Assembly: GCA_033065855.1 (NCBI GenBank)
Contig: JAVXUO010001609.1
Location: 1-64,000 of the forward strand
Direction of reading: 5' to 3'
From: Escallonia rubra
Lineage: Eukaryota; Streptophyta; Magnoliopsida; Escalloniales; Escalloniaceae
DNA length: 64,000 nucleotides
Positions 43,505-54,580 of the stretch are shown here, one piece after another. Within the stretch, counting starts at the first letter, position 1, and every line of letters begins with the position of its first letter. A program made the translations under genes and the position numbers. The notes under the pieces were generated by a model. The model was not told where the DNA came from, did not search any database, and worked only from the letters and a program-made list of their open reading frames with translations.

Positions 43505-46500
43505 ATGGCAATGCCATCTGGGAATGTGGTTTTGTCGGACAAAATGCAGTTTCCTGGAGGAGGCGGGCCCACGGCCGGAGGGGCCGAGATGCGGCAGTGG
43601 TTCCCGGACGAGCGGGACGGGTTCATATCATGGCTGCGGGGTGAGTTTGCGGCGGCCAATGCCATAATTGACTCGCTCTGCCACCATCTGAGATTGATCG
43701 GCGAGCTGGGGGAGTACGATGGGGTGATTGGGTCCATTCAGCAGAGGAGGTGCAATTGGAACCCTGTGCTGCATATGCAGCAGTATTTCTCGGTGGCGGA
43801 GGTTGTTTATGCTTTGCAGCAGGTGAATTACAGGCGGCAGTCGAGATTCTCGGGGCCCGCTAAGGAGTTTAGGAGATCCGGGTTTGGTAGGCAGGGGGGC
43901 CAGAGGGGGGGCGAGGTTGGCAAGGAGGGTAGCCAGGAGGCAAGCGTGTCGGGGTCCGAGAAGGGAGAGAGGGTTAGCGAGAAGGAGGATGAAGGAAAGC
44001 CAGATGATAAGGGCGTGGATCTTGCCGAGAAGAAGAGTGGTAATCATTTGAACTTACTGGGTCTATGCTTGTTTATTCTTTGCAGTAGCATAATGTGTTG
44101 GTATTGGGATGTTTTTAGTAGGTTCTAGTTTCCATAGTGGATAATGAGATTGAATAACTTGGGCTCTTAAAGTAGTTGCTAGAAAGATATTGACTTGATG
44201 GGGGTAAAAAAGCTAGGGTTTTGGCGTTTTTGAACTTGCGAGTTATTGAGCTTGGGTTGAACTGATTTCACTATCCCTAAATGGGTATTACCTGCTCCCT
44301 CAGAAAGACTGCTCCTTCCCTACTCGAAATGTACCTACATAGAATGCTGCTTTCTAAAACTAGATCATAAAATCACACGTGGTTCCTTACTCACACTTGA
44401 CTATTGTAGAGATCTTGGAGAGTCATCTCTTTATTTACTAATTATTAACTCTTTTTTTGAGGTAAGGCTTAATGGGAAAGAGATTTTTTTCCATTAAATT
44501 GTTAACTTTTGAAACCACGTTTGTTTTCTCAAAATATGCTATTTGGCTACAGTAAAACCAAAAATTTTTGGTGCTTGGTTCATCGTTAAATTGGTTAGGT
44601 GGCTTGCTTGATTGACCATATAGGTAAATGAATTAAATTCAAGCACCACTTACTCCATCTAGATCTCAATGAACACAGACTTAGCTTGAGCAACCGATCT
44701 TCACCCTTTGACGTGCTTCTCATTTATGTGGCGTATATAAGAGCTCTATTTATTATTTTTTGTGTATGATTATCACAAAAGTGCCTGTGATTGCGCTCTT
44801 TTATGACTCATTTATTTGCGGGTGTGAATGTTTGCATGTCTGTTTGTATTAGTTTGCATGGATTTATATTATTTTGTGTTTCCTCATGTGACCGCGTGGA
44901 TGAGACTTCATTTTCTTGAAGTTGCTTATAATGTCTTCTTGGGATGTGGAATCCTGTGAAACTTACGTATTGGAGAGAATAAATGCCGGTTCCCTTATGG
45001 ATCCATTTCTGAATGATTTTATGCTTCTAATTTTTTTTATCTAACCGAAAATCAGTAGATATGTCAGAGTGTCAGACATGGAAGGCTTTGTATTTTGCAA
45101 AGGCTTTATTTTTTCTCCCGGATTATGATAGTTAACAAGGTCACCATTAATGCTAATTGCTTCTGTCTCTGCTTCCTTCAACAATTTCACAGTTATTTAA
45201 CTAGAAAAAAATCTGGTGTCTGCATGTCCTTCCATTTTGCACATGTGCAACTTAACAGGACAGAAGGAAAAAGAAAAAATGAGGCAGATTTTGCAGGTTT
45301 CCCCATGGTCATTGCCTCTTGGTATTAATCTCATATGCCTCCATGTTCTTGGAATTTGGGGATGATATTGCTTCCAAAGTCACTGGCCAAGACCTGACCT
45401 CATGCTTATGATATAAGATCTACAACTTGAGATTTGCTTTTTATCCTTTATGTCCTTTTATTTCTCCTGAATAAGACAACTTCTTTTTTCTGCATCATCA
45501 AATCTGATCTACGTGAGCAGATTCTAATGGCTACAAATTTTCTAATTTCCAAAGAGTTTCTGTCAAGTGTCGTGATGCTTGCATAATGCTCACCCTTTTT
45601 TGTATTCGAGCAGATGTAGGCTTAAAACTTCAAGTAGATGGCTGTCTCAAGAGTTCAATACACTCACAGGCAGTCACGTCTAGTAATTCAGAACGCGAGG
45701 CGGGCGGATTAGATGGTGGATGCACCTCAGATTTTACAGGTAGATCTTTGTTCTTTATTTCATCCTATACTTTTATAATATTGCTTTATGCTGGTTTTAG
45801 GTATTAGTTATGGAGGTTTCTCGTCTAAATAATTTATGTCAATAGACATGCTCACTCAACAACCTCACTAGAATATAGTATTTGGTGCGTTCAAATAAAA
45901 AAACTAATTTCAGATTCCATTAACTGCAAAATGGGATACTGCTTACTAGTGAGCCATTCTACATTATATTCCTTTATCAGTTTGAGTTTCTAATTCTTCT
46001 GTTTCTACGTCAAAGGGTCTAGTCATGCGAATCTGGAGAATATCTCACCTTCCGTACAAAATTCATGTGACAAGACGAATCTCTCTGTTATTGCAAAAAC
46101 TTTCGTTGGTACTGAGATATATGAGGGGAAGGCGGTAATACTCTTTAACGCTTATAGAAATATCCTGGTCTCATAGATTTGGTCAATTTAGTTATTAGTA
46201 TGGGGCATGTATTTATTCTTTTGCCTCATAGATAAACTGTTTCCATCATAGGTCAACGTGGTTGATGGAATGAAAATGTATGAAAATCTGCTTGATGAGT
46301 CTGAAGTTGGAGCATTGGTTACACTGGTGAACGATTTGAGATCTGCAGGGAGAAGAGGACAATTTCCAGGCAAGTTTACCAGTGCTTTCTCTTTTTCTGC
46401 TCATATAAATCTAGCCGATATCACACTCCTGTTGGCTTTTAGATCTCTCTTTTTATCTATATGGTTACAGGATTATGCCCCTGAATTTTGGTTTCTGTTT

Positions 46501-49500
46501 CATATTATAATAACTGCTGTTGCTTTTGTTTTTTTTAATTAATTGATTGATCATCGTATTGACGTATCTGATACAAATACTGCTGTAGCTGAATGTGTCT
46601 CATAAAATATATGTTGTGGTGGTGTTAGTGTGTTACTGGTGCATGTGATCAATAGGACATGCAAGTACAAGAGGTTAAAGGATTTTTGTCCTTAATATTT
46701 CTGTGGTTCTTGACTACAAGAAAAGTACTGTTGACGTGGTCAGGCACTATCATCAAGTTTCTACCTGACTTGTGTTCACAACTCATTACGCTTGCGATGG
46801 TTGTCCTGAATTTTCTAGGATGCTTCCTTATACTGGTCATAATCTCAGACTCTCAGTGCTAAACAGCCAGGGTTCCAAACCCATGCATTTCCACAATGCA
46901 TAGACAAAGGGCTCTGATGTTTGCTTTCTATAGATTTTATAGGGAAAGTTCAAAATGTGGATGTATTGAGTTAAGAAGAACTGATGGGAAGGGCCAGAAG
47001 CAGACGTTTTGAGTAGATCAGTTGAGGTGGGTAGGGTTTGACATATTGAATTCAGATCTGAAGTCAGAAACTGGAATGCACAAAAGGGATAGAAAAAGAA
47101 GAGGAGGAAGTATAAAAATCTCTTGGCATCACACGAGGGCCCTGCTTCTGATCATGTGTCATCCATAGTACAGCAACTCCTTCACTAACCACCCTCCTAA
47201 GGAACTTGGTTTTTATAACTGGTATAGCAGCAATGTCACATCCCAGGGAAGATGACAAACTTCTATTTTAAGGACTACACAAAGGTGAAGGGACGTATTC
47301 AGTCGTGCATACAAAGTTCAGTATACAGATGCCATTATCAAAGACCGTTTGCTGCTTCCAAGTGATTGTCTGTCAGGCTATATCTGTATGATTAAGTATG
47401 TAGTTATCATCCATGATAAGAACATTTTTGCCATGTTATAAGCTATTGCTTCTTGTATATTAAAGGAAAATAGCCGTTGGGTGATGCGTGGCGTCTGGCA
47501 TGGTTAATTGATAGTTTACATAATGCTGAACCTAGGATAAAGTAGCAGTCTTAAGGCTCCGCTGATTTGTGTTTCCATTTTTTCTTAGTATAGTATCAGC
47601 CATTTTGTAATCCTATTTGGATTTTACTTGAGCATTGGGCCAGTGGAAATGGTATCCCATTGACGTGTTTGGGATGCATAAATGGACCAGGGATAAGGCG
47701 ACCTTACTTAAATTTAAAAAAAAAAAAAAAAGAAACACTGGAGATATTTTTTGGTGAGACATGTTTTTGGGGTAAAATATGACAGTACTTTTTGGAAGGT
47801 TTTGTTTTTTTCGCTTTATTGCTTCCAACTTCCAGTTACGGGATTGAAGTTCTCCTTTCTTCTCCCACGGTTTTGTAGATCGGCGAATGGAATGATATGT
47901 AGTGTTTACTTTCCCTAATTATTAGCATGCTTTCTGCTAAATAAAGGGGGATCTGCCATATTTGATGAACGAAAACGGCGTAGTCCCCAGTGCTAGTTCT
48001 TGAATTTTTTTTCTTATCGAACATTATAGGTATAACTGGATCTGTATTTTCGGATATATTCGATCATGTAAAAGAGCTATATAGGTAGTTGCTCCATCTG
48101 TTTATTTCAATGGAACCATTGGAGAATCTAAGATCTATGATGACCAGCCAAGGCAAACTGAAAACTGAACAATCTCCTCTTTCAATGTACCTCGTACTTT
48201 ATTGCTGTCTGTATAGAGACAGCCTCTGGAAAATACTATAAATAGTTGTAAAGCGTGGGTCCCGATTGAATTTTTAAGCTTCATCAGTGTCGGGATAATG
48301 AGAGTCGTCTCATGATACCAATTTCCTGATGTCTGGTGGGTATCATGTACCAGTGATATGAAAGTGTAATTGTGAATCGTCTTAGTTTCTTTTCTATTAT
48401 GAAGCAGGACAGACATTTGTAGTCTCAAAGAGACCCATGAAGGGGCATGGAAGAGAGATGATTCAGTTGGGCGTCCCCATAGCAGATGGACCTCCTGAAG
48501 ATGAAGCTATTGCTGGGGGTTCCAAAGGCATGTTTTATAATGACAGAGGTTTCCTCTAAAGCTGTGTTTCAGTTTGGTGGTTTTCCCCTGAAAAGAATGA
48601 TATTTGTGTTTGCTCTTACCTAAATTGCAATTTGTAGATCGGCGAATGGAACCTATCCCTGGCTTGCTGCAAGATGTAATTGAACGCTTAATGTCCTTGC
48701 AAATTGTTACTGTAAAGCCTGATTCCTGCATTATTGATATTTTTAATGAGGTTAGTAAAGCTCATATTTCGTCTATTGGTTCCGGGATAACATGAGGTAG
48801 CAGTAATTAGGAGGCTCGTAATTGTAGGGTGATCACTCGCAGCCTCACATGTGGCCACATTGGTTTGGAAGGCCTGTTTGTGTGTTGTTCTTGACAGAAT
48901 GCGATGTCACTTTCGGGAAAATGATTGGAGCTGACCATCCTGGCGATTACAAAGGCTCTTTTAAGCTTTCGCTTACACCCGGGTACTCTCTCTCTCCCTC
49001 TCTCTCCCCCCTGCATGTGCACAGACATGTTATTGTTAGTTGTCTAAACTGGTTTTTCGAAGCTTGCGCAAAATTAGACGTATTAGTGATTATCGGGGGG
49101 CATGAATTAGGGGACTTGAGAATGTAGGAAGAAACTTTGCCCCTATGAAGCATGGGTGTGGCAGTTTGGGTGAAGCATCAGCACCGGGTGTGTATCGGGT
49201 GCGGGTCGGTTGCAGTTTGGGTGAAGCATCAGCACTCGGTGCGTGTCCAAAATTGTTTAGTGTAATCAATTTTCTGATTTTCGGGTGTGGCTGGGATACG
49301 GCAGTGACACGGCCGAGACTCGAACCGGGTTCTTCAGGTTCAAAGTTGACCCTTGAAAGATTTCTCCACCCAAAAAGAAATAGCGCATTACTGGTTTCCC
49401 AACACAGAGGAGACTGGAGAGTAAGAAAGAGAGAGAGAAGAGGAGGAAGAAGAAGACACGGGCTATCCAGGCAGCATCCGCATGTGGCGTGCTGGCAACC

Positions 49501-51490
49501 ACAAGCAGTGTCTGGCGGTAGCACCTATGATTCCAGAGAAGGAGATACTATCGATGTTATCGATGGGGCTTTGATATTATCAATCCATAAAGTTATATCC
49601 AACTGTTCACATACTTGACAGCTGTAACCCTACAAAATCTGCTATTTTAGGTACCCACTTATTAGCCACCAACTAAAGAGAAATAACTGTAGTACCACAT
49701 ACAGACTTTATTGTATTAAGCTACCCAATTTGGATACTTACAAAACATCCCATTAAACTTAAAAAATTCTCTCTAAACTGGTTGGAAACTTCAATATTAA
49801 AAAAAGAGCCCATTAAACTTAACAAACTCTCACTATTTTGCTTGGAAATACTGATATGATTTTGATATATATTATGAATATACTACAATATTTGCCGTAT
49901 CTCCCGTATCCTGTAAATTTTAAAAATAATGTATTCATGTATATGCACCCGTTTGTATCCTCACCTGCACTGAGTCTCCGTGCTTACTATCTTTTCCCCA
50001 TCTGATTTTAGTCGTGCCACGTAGCAGTTTGCATGATTTTAGTAGTCCAGGGAGATGGTATTCATGTTTTAGGTGTAAAGTTTAAAGTCCAAATCCTCCA
50101 GAAGACTTTTCCGTCGTGGAGTGATTTTTGCAAACAGAATGCACATCAAATAGGGAACTGAAAGCAGAAATCTAGAGCCATATAATCAAAGTTGGGAATT
50201 TTGCATAATCTCAAAATTCAAGGAACAGATCAAAGTTGGCAACTCGGAACACAGTTATAACTAAACCAGGGCCGGCAGAGATTAAAAAAAATGGCATATG
50301 AATACCATTTTGCGAAGTAAGCTTTGACAACAACAGAAAGAACTGTGACTCCACTATTCCTGCTTTAACACATACAAATTACACTTCCTTCGAATTTTGC
50401 CACCATACACCTAGATACTTTGGCTTCAAACCCCAATATTCTGCTTGATAGGTATGTATTTATCACAATGTGAATACTTTTCAAGAAAGACCAACAAGAA
50501 ATGGAAAAGAAAGGGAGGGGGGCGGCCGGGGTTGGGGGAGGTGGGTTGGGTGTGTTGGTGTAAATGAGATCGAATTCAATGTCAGTAGCTATTTGAGAGG
50601 TACATGGACAGTTTAGATCAAAGTGGGTAATGGCCCTTTACTTTTATATATTTCTCGTTGGAAATTATGATGCACTCCCAGGCTTTAGATTTTGTTCTAG
50701 AAATCTGAATGACTCCAAGGCTTAGAGTGCATTTAGTAATTTGACACTTGTTAATTTCTCACTTTCTTAATGCAGATCCATGCTTGTAATGCAAGGAAGA
50801 TCAGCAGATTTTGCTAAACATGCAATTCCTGCACTCCGCAAACAGCGTGTGCTTATCACCTTAACAAAGTGGCAACCAAGGAAACTCTTGTCCAGTGATG
50901 CGCAGCGTTTTCCTTCTGCTGCAGTAGTACCACACTGGGTTCCACCGCTCAGTAGGTCACCAAACCACATTCGTCATCCTGTGGGTCCCAAGCATTATGT
51001 CCCAATCCCATCAAGTGGGGTATTGCCAGTTCCACCTGTACGTCCGCAACTACAGCCTTCAAATGGCATCCAGCCAATCTTTGTTCCAGCCCCAGTTGCA
51101 CCAGCAATGCCTTTCCCTACGCCGGTTGCTCTGCCCCCTGCCTCAGCAGGATGGCCTGCAGTTCCTCCAAGGCATCCTACGCCTCGCCTACCACTCCCTG
51201 GCACCGGGGTTTTTCTTCCTCCCGGTTCTGGTAATTCATCAACTCAACCGTCGTCGATCACAACTGAAAGCTTTTCCACAGAGACATCCTCCCTGTCAGA
51301 GAAGGACAATGGTACTACAGGAAAACCAAGCAGTAACAGTAGTGGTTCTCCAAAAGGTAAAGTAGATGACAAAATGCTACAACCAGATTGCAATGGAAGT
51401 ATGGATGGAACTGGTGGTAGAGCAGTGACAGATGAAGAACAGCGAAGTGTAGACTTGAAGGTGCCTAACAAGCCCACTGGACCGGTTTAG
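43505..51490 (+). CDS. ALKBH10B-like: ALKBH10B-like 2OG-Fe(II) dioxygenase (RNA m6A demethylase family), 8 exons
   Basis: Exons: 43505-44039, 45614-45739, 46016-46134, 46252-46369, 48408-48527, 48638-48750, 48828-48982, 50776-51490. All junctions keep one frame, giving 666 residues. The N-terminus ([18 protein letters not shown], then [20 protein letters not shown]) and [20 protein letters not shown] match the plant ALKBH10 group. The double-stranded beta-helix part (residues about 290-460) has [33 protein letters not shown] and [18 protein letters not shown], with His444 and Arg453 fitting the distal Fe ligand and 2-oxoglutarate contact. A Pro-rich then Ser/Thr-rich tail follows. Members remove m6A from mRNA. 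A canonical HxD is not obvious. Introns 4 and 5 use GC donors. ATG 43505 is preferred over ATG 43499 upstream in the same frame by family similarity. Confidence 0.92.
46370..48407 (+). other. GC-AG intron 4 of the ALKBH10B-like gene
   Basis: Exon 4 ends TTTCCAG and the intron starts GCAAGT, an otherwise perfect donor. The acceptor is ATTATGAAGCAG. Only this join keeps the phase (1) and yields the conserved [12 protein letters not shown]. It contains a 21-bp copy of the exon 6 start (47872-47892). Confidence 0.85.
48528..48637 (+). other. GC-AG intron 5 of the ALKBH10B-like gene
   Basis: TCCAAAG^GCATGT .. AATTTGTAG^ATCGGC. A GT donor four bases on would break the frame. The GC junction gives [13 protein letters not shown] in frame. 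Length 110 bp. Confidence 0.75.
48983..50775 (+). other. intron 7 of the ALKBH10B-like gene
   Basis: GT-AG intron of 1.8 kb. It contains a short duplication (CAGTTTGGGTGAAGCATCAG at 49161 and again at 49212), GA-rich low complexity, and no independent gene. Confidence 0.8.
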
Positions 51491-51790
51491 AGAGAGAGAG
51501 AGAGAAAGAGAGAGGGAGAAGAGAGAGAAGGGGGTAATCCTGAGAGGGGTAGGCTGCAAACTGCAACGAGTTTGAAGCAAATGTATAAAGCGGCGAAAAT
51601 CGAGACTTTTACGTGTCATACTATTAGCAGGGCAAGGGGGAAAAAGAGTAAGAGAACTCTCTTAAAATCCCTTTCTCTGATTTTTTGTTGTCTTATTAAT
51701 ATCCCTTTCTCTGATTTTTTTGTTGTCTTATTGTATCAAACTCTTACTTTAGATGAGAACTCATTTCTCAATGAAAATTGAAGATACAAG
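51491..51790 (+). other. 3' untranslated region of the ALKBH10B-like gene
   Basis: It follows the TAG stop with a GA microsatellite (51490-51530). A 37-bp phrase ending CCCTTTCTCTGATTTTT is repeated (51668, 51704). AATGAAAATTG near 51769 is a plausible near-upstream poly(A) element. Confidence 0.5.
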
Positions 51791-51943
51791 TAGCCAGACC
51801 CGAAATTGATTCCTGCCCATGAGTTGGGGGTTGTCGGTTAGGTAAGGGAGAGGGAGCGTTGTGCAGCAGCTGAGGCCTACATGGTCTCGAATCGTTTCAA
51901 ATACCCCGTTGGTGAATTTGACAACCTTTCTGAGAAAAGCAGC

Positions 51944-52077
51944 TTAGAAAAGGACAGGAAAGGAAAAGGAAAAACGAGTTTCTAACGTGTCTCCTCCATG
52001 TTTCAAAATTCTTCTAATTAACTCCCAATAAAACGCTAACTGGCACAGTGCTCGAATACGTCCCGGTTTAGGGATTT
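51944..52077 (-). pseudogene. distal half of an unidentified ORF split by the CACTA element
   Basis: Minus-strand reading ..KPGRIRALCQLAFYWELIRR.. to a stop at 51944. It is in the same frame as the right-hand piece (60513-60747) if the CACTA and one TSD copy are disregarded. The family was not recognised. Confidence 0.45.
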
Positions 52078-52622
52078 CACTACAAGAAAAAAGGTTTTTA
52101 GTGACGGGTAAATCCGTCGCTAAATGTTTTAGCGACAGACTTACCATAGCTAAAAGTCCCTCGTATAAAAGTCCGTTATTAATAGTTTGGCGACAGAATT
52201 TTCAAATCTGTCGTGTAATATGTAAGTTTTTGCGACGGATTTATTTTTAATTAGTGACGAAATATCTGTCTCTAATTATATTTTAAGTATTTTAATTTAT
52301 TTTCTTTTTTGTTAAATTAGCGACGAAATAAATGTATTAGCGACAGAATATTCCGTCGCTAAATAATTTTTTTAGCGACGGAATATTCCGCAGCTAATTA
52401 ACTGATAGTAGGAACACTTTTAGTGACATAATTAACCCGTTGCCAAAAGTCAAAATTTTTTTGAATTTTTTTTTATTTTTCTATTACCCAGACCTGTAAT
52501 AAATTTTTTATTTCTCAACAACAACGCGCAATAATTAATACACAAAGAAATATATATAATCAATCATAAAAAATGTTTATTATAAAAAGACTCATTATGT
52601 ACAAGTCGGGAACCGGATACAG

Positions 52623-54371
52623 CTAGTTAGGGGAGGGGAGAAGAGTACAAGCCGGGCGCGGGGGAGGGGGGGGGGGGTGGAAGCTGGGAACGGGCACGAG
52701 AAGGGGCTCATCAGGGGTTGCCGAGTCCCGGATCTGGATCCTGCTGATCCGGGCCGGCTTGCCATGTCCAGCAGTGGTACCCTGCTGATCCTGCTCCCTG
52801 ATCATCCTCATCACCACCGTAGCAATGCGCTGGATCTCCTCGTCATCCAACGGACGTCGAGGAGCCGGTGTCTGTGGAGGGGCAGCGGGGGGTGAGGACG
52901 CTCCTATCATGGCACGAGCAGTCGTGCTAGGCAGGCCGCGTATGCGGCCTTTCGGCCGATTGACGACCTCCAGCGTATCCAGCCATCGCTTCAACGCCCC
53001 AGTACTCGCACCCGTACTAGTGGACGCTGATGGCTGTCCGGACTGCTGCTCGGACCCCCTAAGCTGTTCATACGAGGCCTGCAAAAACAGTGATTTAACG
53101 ATATGTTAGGGCATTAATTAACGCAACAGACATTGAGGATAGAAAGACAAAAAATTAACAACTTAAACAAATTGACTCACATCGATCTGCAGGGCAATAT
53201 CTGAAATATAGTCGCCCGCCCGTGCGCCTCGTCCTTGTCCTTCTTCCGCACGTGCGTCTGACTATACGTCAGAGCTATGACCTCATCCTCCTCCAGATCG
53301 GGGTGCTCGACCGCGTTCATGTGTCGGACGATGTCGTGTGGCACCGACCCCCCCCCCCCTCGCGTGCGTTGGATCTCTATTTTGTCTGTTCTCGGCCCCA
53401 CTCTTACTCTTGGCGTCCCAGCCTGGATCCGCAGCCCACCGATCTATCATCTCCCTCCATACACCGTGAGATATCCAATGTGGAGGATATCTCGTCATCT
53501 CCGTCATCGGGGCACCCTCGGGCAGCATCTTCTTCGCCTGGTCCCGTGCGTCGTGGAGCCATCAGCGGTAATTCTTGCCGATGTAAGCAAAGAAGGCCTG
53601 CTGCCCCAGTGCCTGCTGCTCAGGCGAGTCAAACGTGAACCCCTCTTGTAAGGCATTCAATAACACAAATTAACTACAGAAAACAAACTCTAATTAAACA
53701 AATACTATGGCTGAAAAAAATACTTCACCGTACCAGCCACTCCTCCCATAGGGACTCCCTCGCAGCAGCATCCCAGTCCTTCCAGTACAGGCGTGGCTCG
53801 AAAAATCGGCCCTTCATAAGAACGCCGATCTTCGTCATCGCCTGATTCTCTAGGATCTTGCCAAAGAAGTAAATAAATAAATTAATACAGTTCAAATATA
53901 AATTAACACCCCAAAATTTTATTTATAAGGCATGATGTGATATTTTTTTTACTTGCAGGCCCTCCTGGGTGAGCGTAACTCTCTGTTTACGCTGGGGGTC
54001 GATGCGTACCCCGCGTGTCGGACCACGGCCTCGTCGAGATCTTACAAAACACAGACAATAATACAGTTCAAATATACTTTAAATATAAGGCTAGCGAAAA
54101 TGTACTAAACACCGGTATCAACTATACCTGAGGTAGAACCCACGGAAGAAGGAGAATCAACGCGCGTGTGGGATGAATCTGCGTCGGGCTGGGGCGATGG
54201 CTGGGGGTGAGGCTGGAGCTGGGGCTGGAGCTGGGGCCCTATCTGCTGTCCGTGAACACTCTGTGCCTCGTCATCAGTGGGCAATGACGAGGTGGGACCC
54301 ACTGAGGAGGAAGCAGCTCGGCGTCCAGCCCGGCCACGAATAGCCCGTATTCTATCCATATCTGACTTCAT
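52623..54371 (-). pseudogene. TNP1-like (Transposase_24, Ptta/En/Spm) gene, about five exons
   Basis: This accessory CACTA protein binds subterminal repeats. Minus-strand pieces in order: 54371-54128 (basic, Gln/Pro-rich), about 54040-53957 (RGRGPTRGVRIDPQRKQRV), about 53857-53733 (GRFFEPRLYWKDWDAA), about 53640-53180 (YPPHWISHGVWREMIDRW, NRQNRDPTHARGG, then IALTYSQTHVRKKDKDE), and 53084-52623 (C-terminal variable region, LKRWLDTLEVVNRPKGR). Introns have plausible ends such as TGTTTTTGCAG before 53084. The frame changes at a run of C (53349-53359), so a homopolymer slip breaks the fourth exon. Exon 1-2 phase is uncertain. Confidence 0.7.
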
Positions 54372-54429
54372 ATAGATAAATTACAAAGACATTAACACGT
54401 TAAAAACAATAATTTGGCAGAAATCATCA

Positions 54430-54432
54430 TCG

Positions 54433-54497
<65 letters not shown>
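54430..54497. repeat. TA microsatellite
   Basis: About 65 bp of uninterrupted TA between the TNP1-like and TNP2 regions of the CACTA element. Confidence 0.9.
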
Positions 54498-54500
<3 letters not shown>

Positions 54501-54580
54501 CGGAGGTGCAAAAACACATCAATATGAACCAAGTTCTAAAATGTTACTACATTTTTCCCGTGATGTTACAACATTACAAG

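Noticed and set aside
49300..49330. Minus-strand GGTTCGAGTC, like a tRNA T-arm or SINE B box
   Set aside because: No matching acceptor, D or anticodon arms and no A box at the right distance.
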